NCBI GenBank assembly: GCA_946223355.1 | Contig: CAMIPB010000001.1 | Coordinates: 62,001 to 126,000, forward strand | Length of the DNA: 64,000 nucleotides | Direction of reading: 5' to 3' | Source of the DNA: an uncultured Corynebacterium sp. | GTDB lineage: Bacteria; Actinomycetota; Actinomycetes; Mycobacteriales; Mycobacteriaceae | In this document: in pieces, positions 44,503-53,212 of the stretch | Layout: every line of letters begins with the position of its first letter | Position numbering within the stretch: the first letter of the stretch is position 1 | Translations under genes and position numbers: made by a program | Notes under the pieces: generated by a model | What the model was told of the DNA's origin: nothing | The model's database searches: none | Seen by the model: the letters and a program-made list of their open reading frames with translations, nothing else

Positions 44503-45507
44503 ATGGTCCACTTACCTGTTGTGCCTGCAATTCCGGCGCCTGATTCTGAAAGCTTTGCTTCTGCTGTCGCAACCCTTTCGGCCACTCCGCGCGGGTCGTC
44601 ATATGGTCAACTAGTCCCGGCAGTAGCATGGTTGTCCAGCTGCCAGGGCGTGTTCCCGCCCGCTGATTTTCGTGCAGCTCGCGCGGTCATTTTTGCAGGA
44701 GAACACGGCATTGCTCACCAGGATTATGAAGGCGCTGGCTTGTCGGCGTTTTCTCCTGAAGCAACCGCTCAACAAGTTTCGGAATTAAATGCGGGTGCAG
44801 GCCCTGCAGCCATTGCGGCGCGTATTGCGGGCGTCTCCGTTCGCGTCATTGATGAATTCTTAGATTCTCCTTCTGCAGCAGTTGATCAGTTCGATGCTCT
44901 TACTGAAGATGCCGCTGCCGCAGCTTTTGAGCGGGGTATGCGCATCGCCGACGAAGAAATCGATGCGGGAAGCGACTTACTCATTCCTGGCGATCTCGGC
45001 GTAGGAAACACCACTATTGCTGCCATCATCGCGGGCACGTTGTTATTCAAGGAACCTGTCGCCATAGTCGGCCCTGGCTCTGGCACCTCAGACGAGATGT
45101 GGAAGACAAAGGTCACCGTTATCCGCGATGCCATGTTCCGGGTACGCAATTTCTACGATGACCCCTATACCATTGCGCGCTTGGCCGGTTCGGCAGATTT
45201 TATGGCTGCGGTCAGCTTTATTATCCAGGCTGCGTCGCGTCGCACGCCCATGCTTATCGACGGCGCCCTGACCGCCGCCGCCCTACTCGTCGCTCAGCGC
45301 CTGGCACCAGGAGTCAGCCAGTGGGTTTTCGCGGCGTCGGAAAGCACGGAGCCTGTCTTCTCCCTGGTTCGCAAGGAGCTGGACCTGGACCCGCTACTGC
45401 AGCTGCAGGTGCGCACAGGTCAGGCCACCGGCGCGCTCATGGCTCTGCCGCTGCTACGCACGGCAGTTGAACTGGCGGCTGATGAAGCCGCTCTCGTTAC
45501 TGACTAG
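44503..45507 (+). CDS. cobT: Nicotinate-nucleotide--dimethylbenzimidazole phosphoribosyltransferase
   Basis: 334 residues. CobT activates the lower ligand of cobalamin, forming alpha-ribazole phosphate. Motifs include RAVIFAGEHGIAHQDYEG, PGDLGVGNTTIAAI and ASRRTPMLIDGALTAAALLV, with the catalytic Glu in EPVFSLVRKELDLDPLLQL. No cobU or cobS lies beside it, so a complete nucleotide-loop pathway would need genes elsewhere. It begins 10 bp after the DUF3043 stop. Its last 11 bp overlap the convergent ilvE gene. Confidence 0.92.
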   Translation: MVHLPVVPAIPAPDSESFASAVATLSATPRGSSYGQLVPAVAWLSSCQGVFPPADFRAARAVIFAGEHGIAHQDYEGAGLSAFSPEATAQQVSELNAGAGPAAIAARIAGVSVRVIDEFLDSPSAAVDQFDALTEDAAAAAFERGMRIADEEIDAGSDLLIPGDLGVGNTTIAAIIAGTLLFKEPVAIVGPGSGTSDEMWKTKVTVIRDAMFRVRNFYDDPYTIARLAGSADFMAAVSFIIQAASRRTPMLIDGALTAAALLVAQRLAPGVSQWVFAASESTEPVFSLVRKELDLDPLLQLQVRTGQATGALMALPLLRTAVELAADEAALVTD

Positions 45508-46618
45508 TTTTCCCTGCCTCCACAAGGGTGTGCAGCCAGCCGCGCGTGTCATCAACCTTGCCTTGCTGGATTCCAGTGAGCTGTTCACGTAGTTTCAGCG
45601 CCCAGCTGTTGGAATAGTCTCCGCCGACAGTGAACTCGCCATCATCGGATTTAACGGTGCCCACAGGTGTAATCACTGCCGCGGTACCGCAAGCAAAAGC
45701 TTCAACCATTTCGCCAGAAGATGCTTTTTCTTTCCACTCACTCACAGAAATCCGGCGCTCTTCAACGCTCAAGCCCATGTCCTGCGCAATCTGCAACAAG
45801 GAGCGACGGGTCACGCCCGGCAGTAAGGAGCCAGAAAGCTCCGGAGTAACCAACTTGGCTGTCCCCTCTTCTTCAAGAATGAACATCAAGTTCATGCCGC
45901 CCATTTCCTCAATATATTCATGCTCAATGGCATCCAGCCACACGACTTGGTCGCAGCCTTTGTCCTGAGCTTGCTGCTGGGCCAACAAAGAAGCGGCGTA
46001 GTTGCCTGCAAACTTCGCTGCACCGGTACCTCCCGGAGCAGCGCGCACGTAGTCTTTGCACAACCACACCGATACTGGCTTTATTCCACCGGAGAAATAA
46101 GATCCAGCTGGCGAAGCGATGACTACGTAGCGATAGCTTGCTGCAGGACGGACTCCCAAACCGACTTCCGTAGAAATCATAAAGGGGCGCAAATACAACG
46201 CGGCTTCACCGCCTGCTGGCGGGGTCCAGGCAGCGTCAACTGACACTAGTTGCTCCAACGACTCCAGGAATAACTCCTGGGGCAGTTCCGGCATCGCTAA
46301 ACGGCGCGCAGAATCTTGCAGACGTTGCGCGTTTTGTTCTGGGCGAAAGGTCTTTATACTGCCATCTGCTTGGCGGTACGCCTTGATTCCTTCGAAGATT
46401 GCCTGGCCATAGTGGAGCACGCTGGTTGCCGGATTTAGCGATATCGGACCGTAAGGTTGAACCTGGGCGTTATGCCAGCCATTATCTTGATTCCAATCGA
46501 TGGTCACCATGTGATCGGTGAAATGATCTCCAAACCCTGGATCACGGAGAATCTCGTCGATTCTTTCTTGCGAGGTTGGAGTTGAAGAACGGTTAATCTC
46601 AAACGACGGGATAGTCAT
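45497..46618 (-). CDS. ilvE: Branched-chain amino acid aminotransferase
   Basis: 373-residue class IV PLP enzyme that performs the last step of Val/Leu/Ile synthesis and the first of degradation. Key blocks: LHYGQAIFEGIKAYR, LYLRPFMISTEVGLGVRPA, catalytic Lys in GGTGAAKFAGNYAAS, EMGGMNLMFI, and ACGTAAVITPVG. No ribosome site precedes the ATG. A TAGTAT hexamer (46625-46630) ends 6 bp before it, so the mRNA is probably leaderless. Confidence 0.96.
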   Translation of the reverse strand: MTIPSFEINRSSTPTSQERIDEILRDPGFGDHFTDHMVTIDWNQDNGWHNAQVQPYGPISLNPATSVLHYGQAIFEGIKAYRQADGSIKTFRPEQNAQRLQDSARRLAMPELPQELFLESLEQLVSVDAAWTPPAGGEAALYLRPFMISTEVGLGVRPAASYRYVVIASPAGSYFSGGIKPVSVWLCKDYVRAAPGGTGAAKFAGNYAASLLAQQQAQDKGCDQVVWLDAIEHEYIEEMGGMNLMFILEEEGTAKLVTPELSGSLLPGVTRRSLLQIAQDMGLSVEERRISVSEWKEKASSGEMVEAFACGTAAVITPVGTVKSDDGEFTVGGDYSNSWALKLREQLTGIQQGKVDDTRGWLHTLVEAGKTSQ

Positions 46619-46769
46619 ACCAAAATACTACGCTCTTGATATGTTTCCGGCTGCCGCTTTCCTCGATTTTGTTGATTCGCCACAAACATACATGCGTAGC
46701 TGGTAAAAGTGGACTAGACGAATCACTCGTAAAATCAAGAAAATTACAGAAGGGACATGCGAGTACACC

Positions 46770-48339
46770 ATGGCCAAAAAGACTAAGAAGGCCTCCGACG
46801 CAAAAACCGCCGTTAAGGCTCCAGTAGCTGGCGCATTCAGCACGGTAGAGCTTGCCAAGAAAGCACCATCTGGCGCTGATGCCTACGTAGTGGCAGTCAC
46901 CAAGGGCGAGGAAGGCGTTGAGCTTCCAGGCTCTTCGCTTCTCGACGCCGCCCTTACCCGCACCATCTTCGAGTCACTCTCCGCAGTAGGCGCCACCGGC
47001 GCAGCTGAAGAAATCACGAAGGTACCTGCCCCAAAAAAAGCTCGATGCCAAATTCTTGGTTGCAGTTGGCCTAGGTGATGCTGAATCTCTCAGCGGCGAA
47101 ACCGTTCGTCGCGCTGCAGGAGCTGCAGCACGCGCCGTTGCTGGTACGGACAACGTGGTGACCTCACTAGGTGCATTCGGCCTTGCGGAGGCCGTGGAAG
47201 GTTTCATCCTGGGTTCCTACACCCACCGCGGAGTACGTTCCACCGAGCCACAAGCAAAAGAGAAGCCAGCGGCTCAGGTCACTTTCGTCGATTCCGAGCT
47301 CAAGCCAAAAGACGCCGAAGCCGTCTTTACTACAGCTCGCATCACCGCAGAAGCCGTTCTTTTTGCACGCGACCTAGTCAACACCACCTCCAACTTCCTT
47401 TACCCAGAGTCTTACGCCAATGCAGTGGCCCGCAAGGCCACGGATGCAGGCCTCGAAGTAGAAATTTTGGACGAGGTAGACCTTGAGAAACAAGGCTTTG
47501 GTGGCATCTTGTCCGTAGGCAAGGGCTCGGCTCGTCCCCCACGCTTGGTGCGCCTGACCTGGGCGCCAAAGAAGGTCAAGAAGGCCAAGAAAGCCAAGCA
47601 CGTTGCACTCGTGGGCAAGGGTATTACCTTTGACACCGGCGGAATCTCACTCAAGCCAGGCAACGGCATGTGGGACATGATTTCTGACATGGGCGGTTCC
47701 GCTGCGGTAGCTGCGACCGTCATCGCTGCCGCCAAACTAGATCTTCCAGTCAACGTCACCGCCACCATCCCAATGGCAGAGAACATGCCAGATGGCAACG
47801 CCACCCGCCCAGGTGACGTCATCACTCACTACGGCGGACTCACCTCTGAGGTCCTCAACACCGACGCAGAGGGCCGCCTCGTGCTCGCCGACGCCATCGC
47901 TCGCGCCTCTGAGGACAACCCTGACTACCTCATCGAAACCGCTACTTTGACCGGAGCACAGCTTGTCGCACTAGGCAACCGCACGTCCGGTGTTATGGGC
48001 TCTGAGGCTTTCCGCGACCGCATAGCCGAGGTTGGCCGTGAAGTCGGCGAAAACTCCTGGGCAATGCCACTACTCGAAGAACACGAAGAGCAAATCAAGT
48101 CCAAGACCGCTGATATCCGCAACATCCACATCGCTCGCGAGGGCGGCATGGAATTTGCTGCCACCTACCTGTCCAAGTTTGTCGGTGAAGACATCGAGTG
48201 GGCACACATCGACGTCGCTGGCCCTTCCTGGAACGGATCCGGTGCACGCGGATACACCTTGCCACGTGCAACCGGAGTCCCAACCCGCACTATGATTGCC
48301 ACCCTGCGCCACATCGCAGAAGGAACTTGGGAGGCATAG
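46770..48339 (+). pseudogene. pepA: Leucyl aminopeptidase PepA (M17), interrupted by a one-base frameshift
   Basis: The first frame (46770 to about 47039) encodes a normal M17 N-domain opening. The second, offset by +1, continues from KLDAKFLVAVGLGDAESL to the stop at 48339. The switch lies in an A7 run at 47033-47039: with six A residues the reading CCA-AAA-AAG-CTC would restore one frame of about 522 codons. The C-terminal catalytic domain is intact, with metal-binding GKGITFDTGGISLKPG and the family signature NTDAEGRL. It is either a sequencing error, a real disruption, or a site of transcript slippage. The classical -1 slippage direction would not repair it; a +1 shift or loss of one A is needed. 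Confidence 0.88.
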
Positions 48340-48355
48340 CAGCACGAAGCGCTAG

Positions 48356-48748
48356 CTAGTTCGCGGCGTCGCCACGTTCGAAGCGTGCGCGGCGCCTTCT
48401 CTGTTCTTCACGTTTACGCAAGATACGGCCCCGCTCGAGTCGGTCACGCATCCGCTGGGGGTAACCAGTCTCCTCAACGTCATAGACAGGACAACCCAAA
48501 AGCTTCGCCACGGCATCAATGCCTTTCGGTCCACCGATCGGACGGCGTGTGAACTCACCAGATGCATCAACTACCAGCACCGACATTTCATTGACTACAG
48601 TCTCCGGCTCAATGAACGCTTCCAGCAGTTCTCGGCCTCGGCACCACTCCACCAGCGCATCTGCATCCTCACGCCGGATAGTATTCCCCGGCGCCCGTGG
48701 CGGACGTAGGTTGGATGCTGGCTTATGTCGACGGAATGGGTTAAACAC
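48356..48748 (-). CDS. Conserved-looking hypothetical protein
   Basis: 130 residues, soluble. N-terminus basic (MFNPFRRHKPASNLRPPR). The central region has a possible alpha/beta fold (LLEAFIEPETVVNEMSVLVVDASGEFTRRPIGGPKGIDAVAKLLGCPVYDVEETGYPQRM). The C-terminus is an Arg/Glu-rich helix (RDRLERGRILRKREEQRRRRARFERGD). It is convergent with pepA, 16 bp between stops. I do not recognise the family. The codon use and clear N-terminal structure argue for a real gene. Confidence 0.6.
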   Translation of the reverse strand: MFNPFRRHKPASNLRPPRAPGNTIRREDADALVEWCRGRELLEAFIEPETVVNEMSVLVVDASGEFTRRPIGGPKGIDAVAKLLGCPVYDVEETGYPQRMRDRLERGRILRKREEQRRRRARFERGDAAN

Positions 48749-48986
48749 GATTCACCATTCTATATGGGGCTAAATGCGGATTGAAATAAATCCTTTAATC
48801 GTGCTCGACACAGTGCCAGAATATTTATAGTTCAACCAGAATCTAGCTGCTTTTGGGCCGTATTTGTTAGCGAAATCGGCTGCGGTCGGCGAAATTGGGT
48901 CTTAGTGCTTCAAAGATTTTCTTAACGCGGTAGGCTGGGAACGAAACAATCTGACTTATTAACGATCATCAAGGAGTCTTTTACTC

Positions 48987-51083
48987 ATGGCGCACTCCGT
49001 AGAGATGCCTGAACTGGGCGAATCCGTAACCGAAGGTACTATCACCACCTGGCTCAAGTCCGTTGGTGACACCGTCGAGGTAGACGAACCATTGCTCGAG
49101 GTTTCTACTGACAAGGTAGACACCGAGGTTCCATCCCCTGTTGCAGGCGTTGTCCTGGAGATCAAGGCCGAAGAAGACGACACCGTCGACGTTGGCCAGG
49201 TCATCGCTTTCATCGGCGAAGAAGGTGAATCCGCTGGTTCCGATTCCGCAGAAGCACCAGCTCAGGAGGAGGCGCCAGCTGAGAAGAAGGAAGAGCCTAA
49301 GGCTGAAGAAAAGTCTGAAGCTTCCGCTCCAGCAGCATCCGCTAACTCCGGAGATGCTACCGACGTCGAAATGCCAGAGCTCGGCGAATCCGTAACCGAA
49401 GGCACCATCACCACCTGGCTCAAGTCCGTTGGTGACACCGTCGAAGTAGACGAACCACTACTCGAGGTATCCACCGACAAGGTAGACACCGAAGTACCTT
49501 CCCCAGTAGCCGGCACCCTTGTGGAAATCCTCGCCGAAGAAGACGACACCGTCGACGTTGGCCAGGTCATCGCACGCGTAGGCTCCGGCGACGCAGCACC
49601 AGCAGCCTCCGAATCCGCAGAAACACCAGCTCAGGAGGAGGCGCCAGCTGAGAAGAAGGAAGAGCCTAAGGCTGAAGAAAAGTCTGAAGCTTCCGCTCCA
49701 GCAGCATCCGCTAACTCCGGAGATGCTACCGACGTCGAAATGCCAGAGCTCGGCGAATCCGTAACCGAAGGCACCATCACCACCTGGCTCAAGTCCGTTG
49801 GTGACACCGTCGAAGTAGACGAACCACTACTCGAGGTATCCACCGACAAGGTAGACACCGAAGTACCTTCCCCAGTAGCCGGCACCCTTGTGGAAATCCT
49901 CGCCGAAGAAGACGACACCGTCGACGTTGGCCAGGTCATCGCACGCGTAGGCTCCGGCGACGCAGCACCAGCTCAGGAGGAAGAGCCAGCTGAGAAGAAG
50001 GAAGAGCCTAAGACTGAAGCCAAGGATTTGGCTGAGGACAAGGCTAAGGGTGAGACCGAAAAGCGCGTTGAGGAAAATCCTGAGGAGTCCGCTCCTAAGC
50101 ACGCTGCTGCTTCTTCTGCTGACTCTAAGGTCAACAACGGCGACAATGTTCCTTACGTCACCCCGCTGGTTCGTAAGCTTGCTGACAAGCACGGCGTCGA
50201 CTTGAACACCGTATCCGGCACCGGCGTAGGCGGTCGTATCCGTAAGCAGGACGTTTTGGCTGCTGCTGGCGAAGGCGAAGCACCAGCATCCCAGGACGCT
50301 TCCGCACCGAAGGGCGAGCGTGCTAACTGGTCCACTAAGTCTGTTGACCCTGAAAAGGCGAAGCTGATTGGCACGACCGCAAAGGTGAACCGTATCCGCG
50401 AAATCACCGCTTCCAAGATGGTTGAAGCTCTGCAGATTTCTGCTCAGCTTACCCACGTTCAGGAAGTGGACATCACCGCTGTTGCGGAGTTGCGTAAGAA
50501 GAACAAGCCAGCATTCAAGGACAAGTACAACGCTAACCTCACCTACCTGCCGTTCTTTGTAAAGGCTGCGGTTGAGGCTCTCGTTTCCCACCCGAACGTG
50601 AATGCTTCTTACAACCCAGAGACCAAGGAGATGACTTACCACTCCGACGTCAACGTTGCTATCGCTGTGGATACGCCAAAGGGTCTGCTGACCCCGGTTA
50701 TCCACAAGGCCCAGGACAAGACGTTGCCTGAAATCGCGCAGGCAATCGTCGAGTTGGCTGACAAGGCACGCAATAACAAGCTCAAGCCAAACGACTTGAT
50801 GGGCGCAACCTTCACCATCACAAACATTGGTTCCGAAGGCGCACTGCTGGATACCCCAATTCTGGTTCCGCCACAGGCAGGTATCTTGGGCACCGCTGCA
50901 ATCACCAAGCGCCCAGTTGTTGTCACCGAGGACGGCCAGGATGCAATCGCTATTCGCCAGATGTGCTACCTGCCATTCACCTACGACCACCAGGTCGTAG
51001 ACGGCGCAGATGCTGGTCGCTTCATCACCACCATCAAGGACCGCCTCGAGACCGCAGACTTCGAGTCCGACCTCGACCTCTAA
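48987..51083 (+). CDS. sucB: Dihydrolipoamide acyltransferase (E2) of the pyruvate/2-oxoglutarate dehydrogenase system
   Basis: 698 residues; called sucB or aceF in corynebacteria. Three lipoyl domains begin at about residues 1, 129 and 252, each with the lipoyl-lysine motif EVSTDKVDTEVPSP. They are joined by Ala/Glu/Lys/Pro-rich linkers. A peripheral subunit-binding domain (VTPLVRKLADKHGVDLNTVSGTG) lies near residue 390. The catalytic domain (about 455-698) contains the active-site TYDHQVVDGADAGRF. In C. glutamicum this single E2 core serves both PDH and the OdhA-containing ODH. An AAGGAG site precedes the ATG. The lipoylation genes lipB/lipA lie 6.8 kb downstream. Confidence 0.95.
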   Translation: MAHSVEMPELGESVTEGTITTWLKSVGDTVEVDEPLLEVSTDKVDTEVPSPVAGVVLEIKAEEDDTVDVGQVIAFIGEEGESAGSDSAEAPAQEEAPAEKKEEPKAEEKSEASAPAASANSGDATDVEMPELGESVTEGTITTWLKSVGDTVEVDEPLLEVSTDKVDTEVPSPVAGTLVEILAEEDDTVDVGQVIARVGSGDAAPAASESAETPAQEEAPAEKKEEPKAEEKSEASAPAASANSGDATDVEMPELGESVTEGTITTWLKSVGDTVEVDEPLLEVSTDKVDTEVPSPVAGTLVEILAEEDDTVDVGQVIARVGSGDAAPAQEEEPAEKKEEPKTEAKDLAEDKAKGETEKRVEENPEESAPKHAAASSADSKVNNGDNVPYVTPLVRKLADKHGVDLNTVSGTGVGGRIRKQDVLAAAGEGEAPASQDASAPKGERANWSTKSVDPEKAKLIGTTAKVNRIREITASKMVEALQISAQLTHVQEVDITAVAELRKKNKPAFKDKYNANLTYLPFFVKAAVEALVSHPNVNASYNPETKEMTYHSDVNVAIAVDTPKGLLTPVIHKAQDKTLPEIAQAIVELADKARNNKLKPNDLMGATFTITNIGSEGALLDTPILVPPQAGILGTAAITKRPVVVTEDGQDAIAIRQMCYLPFTYDHQVVDGADAGRFITTIKDRLETADFESDLDL
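49255..49972 (+). repeat. 349-bp perfect direct repeat inside the E2 gene
   Basis: Copies 49255-49603 and 49624-49972 are identical base for base on reading them side by side, offset 369 bp (123 codons). Each covers the linker plus the whole second or third lipoyl domain. The first lipoyl domain (49003 onward) is similar but has many silent differences, so copies 2 and 3 were duplicated or homogenised recently. Confidence 0.95.
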
Positions 51084-51161
51084 GCTCCGGCTGTAAGCTG
51101 TGGCAATAAGGCCTGGGTTTGGGCTCTGGGCTTAGACCCTGGGTTTAGCCCCCGCCCCCGC

Positions 51162-51195
51162 AAGGTGCTTCCCCGTTCCCGGGGAGGCACCTTTT
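51162..51195 (+). terminator. Intrinsic terminator of the E2 gene
   Basis: Arms AAGGTGC (51162-51168) and GCACCTT (51187-51193), extended by CCCC/GGGG pairs, then TTTT. It lies 80 bp past the stop codon. Confidence 0.7.
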
Positions 51196-51384
51196 GCTTT
51201 ACACCCCACATTGTCGTTCCCGATTCCCAGTAATATTCTCTGGAGCCAACCGCGTTTTACTCCGCATCCTATAGCGATGCACCTCGCAACCTATAGCGAT
51301 GAAATCCATTGCCAAGTTTTAAGGGTGGCTCGGCGAGACAGGCCCAAAACTTGGCAACGAACTTCTTGCGACTATGCGGTACAG

Positions 51385-51475
51385 ACTAAGCGGCCGCAAA
51401 CAGCCTGCGCTCGAAAGCCCGATGTTAAAAAGCCTGTGCTGAAAGGCCTGCGTTAAAAGGCTGCGCAAGTCGCGG
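51385..51475 (+). repeat. Degenerate tandem repeat (about 15-17 bp units)
   Basis: Four to five imperfect copies of a unit resembling AGCCTGYGCTGAAAAG. They occur in otherwise gene-free DNA between the E2 terminator and the MFS gene. A pair of CTATAGCGATG motifs lies just upstream (51,270-51,301). Confidence 0.5.
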
Positions 51476-51538
51476 GGCAGTTCCTCAATCGACGTAGAGT
51501 TCTGAAGAGTGAAATGAGCGACTACTGATTCAGTATGG

Positions 51539-51658
51539 CCTTAGCAGCCTGTTGTTACCTTAGCGGTCTGTTTTTGCCTTAGTGTCCACCTTATTTCGAC
51601 GGATTTAAGGGGGCACTAAGACAATAAAGGGGTACTAAGGCAATAAAGGAACATTAAG
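51539..51658. repeat. Double-inverted array of 19-bp CCTTAG units
   Basis: Three direct 19-bp units start with CCTTAG at 51539, 51558 and 51577. After a short centre near 51599 come three units in inverted orientation, with the same 19-bp step on the minus strand (CTTAGTG.., CTTAGTACC.., CTTAATG..). The two innermost units pair into a long imperfect hairpin (51578-51597 with 51601-51620). No coding sequence crosses it convincingly. Confidence 0.7.
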
Positions 51659-51688
51659 AGTCTTGCCTCATCGCGGCGCGCACCTTCC

Positions 51689-51744
51689 AACAGGCAACAG
51701 GCAACAGGCAACAGGCAACAGGCAACAGGCAACAGGCAACAGGC
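51689..51744 (+). repeat. Heptanucleotide microsatellite (AACAGGC)8
   Basis: Eight perfect copies of AACAGGC at 51689-51744, followed to about 51,800 by degenerate copies (AACAAATAGCAGGC and similar). Located 120 bp upstream of the MFS start. Seven is not a multiple of three, but the repeat is outside any supported gene. Confidence 0.9.
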
Positions 51745-51865
51745 AACAAATAGCAGGCAACAAAAAGCAGGTCAACAAATAGCAGGCAACAGGACAAATA
51801 GGAACCCCGTAAGCCGCTAGCCCGAAAGGACTGCGGAGCATGACGCGCATCCCTAGGATGTGTAT

Positions 51866-53062
51866 ATGCGTGTTAAAGACTGGCTGCGGGTTGCGATGGG
51901 AATGTTCATCATCGCGTTTGGGGCAAACCTTTTCGCGCCAATGGTAATGACTTACCAAGTCCACGCCGGTCTGAGCAGAAATCAGACTACGTTTTTATTT
52001 GGCATTTACGCAGCGGGTCTCATAGTTGCCCTGTTTGTGGGCGGGCCACTTTCAGACAGCTACGGCCGCAGAGCGATCATTCGACCTGCGCTTTTGTGCA
52101 GCATTCTGGGATCAATCGTGCTGTTGTTTGGTCATGCTGGTAGTTTTACGGCACTGTTGATAGGCCGATTAACTATCGGCGTTGCAGTCGGCTTGGTGAT
52201 GTCTTCTGGCGCGGCGTGGATAAAAGAGCTTAGTCGGTCCGTATCGGTAGCGGCAACGAGGGCATCAGTATCGATAACCTTGGGTTTTGCTACAGCTCCG
52301 GCGCTTTCGGGAATCATCGCTCAATTCGTGCCTGCGCCAACCATCACGCCTTACATCATCCACATCGCACTTGTTTTGTGCATCGCACCGATAACGTGGA
52401 CGGCACCAGCTGGAATACAAGCTCAAACCGATGTTGCCAAGTCTGAGCGGTCAACAAAGCCCGGAGCCAAGTCTAAGCGGTCAACAAAGCCCCGACCCAA
52501 CCTTTGGCCACATAGCTTGATGGTCCGCGAATTCATCCCAGTCGCGCTGAAAGCACCGTGGGTATTCGGCGTGGTCACTACTGCTTTTGCGTACCTACCA
52601 ACCTTGCTTGGAGAACACATCCGCTTCCCCATGGCAGTAGTGGGTCTTTTGGGTTTACTCACTATGGGAACTGGTGCACTGACCTCACGTGTGGCATTGT
52701 CATGGCCGAAAGAAACCGGAATGCTTTGTGCTGCTCTAGGTATGGCGGCAGGCCTTGCCATCGCAGCAAACCACGCCAACCCGTGGAGTGTGTATCTACT
52801 CCCCGTGGCGTGCGTACTGCTCGGGATTTCTTACGGCGCAAATATGGTCACGGGCTTAGCCAACACCCAGTCTTTGGCTCATCACAGTGAGGTCGGGTCT
52901 GCGTCGGGGGTGTTCTACGCGTTGACGTACCTCGGATTTTTTGCGCCTTTTATTTTGTCACTGTTAGCACCTGTAGTGGGCAATGTGACAAGTTTCAGCA
53001 TCGGCATTGCGGTTGCGCTGGCAACTTCCGGGTTCAGTGCCGTCGTTGCACGCAGCAAATGA
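51866..53062 (+). CDS. Major facilitator superfamily transporter
   Basis: 398 residues, about twelve membrane segments. The MFS motif A is clear: GGPLSDSYGRRAIIR between helices 2 and 3. The central cytoplasmic loop carries a duplicated 10-residue unit (AKSxRSTKPx). Overall pattern suggests a small-molecule or drug exporter; the substrate is unknown. A TAGGAT hexamer ends 6 bp before the ATG and no ribosome site is present, so it is probably leaderless; a GTG lies 6 bp upstream. It lies upstream of gcvP on the same strand (150 bp). Confidence 0.8.
   Translation: MRVKDWLRVAMGMFIIAFGANLFAPMVMTYQVHAGLSRNQTTFLFGIYAAGLIVALFVGGPLSDSYGRRAIIRPALLCSILGSIVLLFGHAGSFTALLIGRLTIGVAVGLVMSSGAAWIKELSRSVSVAATRASVSITLGFATAPALSGIIAQFVPAPTITPYIIHIALVLCIAPITWTAPAGIQAQTDVAKSERSTKPGAKSKRSTKPRPNLWPHSLMVREFIPVALKAPWVFGVVTTAFAYLPTLLGEHIRFPMAVVGLLGLLTMGTGALTSRVALSWPKETGMLCAALGMAAGLAIAANHANPWSVYLLPVACVLLGISYGANMVTGLANTQSLAHHSEVGSASGVFYALTYLGFFAPFILSLLAPVVGNVTSFSIGIAVALATSGFSAVVARSK
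52436..52495 (+). repeat. Tandem 30-bp duplication in the MFS central loop
   Basis: Two copies of a 30-bp unit (52436-52465, 52466-52495) differing at few positions, encoding AKSERSTKPG and AKSKRSTKPR. In frame, so the protein is lengthened by ten residues in its basic cytoplasmic loop. Confidence 0.85.
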
Positions 53063-53212
53063 TGATGATTTGAACACAGCGAGGCCACCATCACCCGGCG
53101 AAGATAATATGGCAGGAATTTTCAGGGGTAAAGGCTGTATCCCAAATCACCAAAGGCAATATACTTGGAAGCGTTTGAGGCCTATTTCTAAAGCAAAAGG
53201 AGTTCTCTTTAC

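Noticed and set aside
49827..50990. 387-codon minus-strand open frame opposite the E2 gene
   Set aside because: Shadow of the E2 catalytic domain; low-complexity V/L/C-rich translation without start signals.
51668..51964. 98-codon minus-strand frame with repeated CCLLPVA
   Set aside because: The repeats come from reading the heptamer microsatellite in three frames; it overlaps the MFS start and has no ribosome site.
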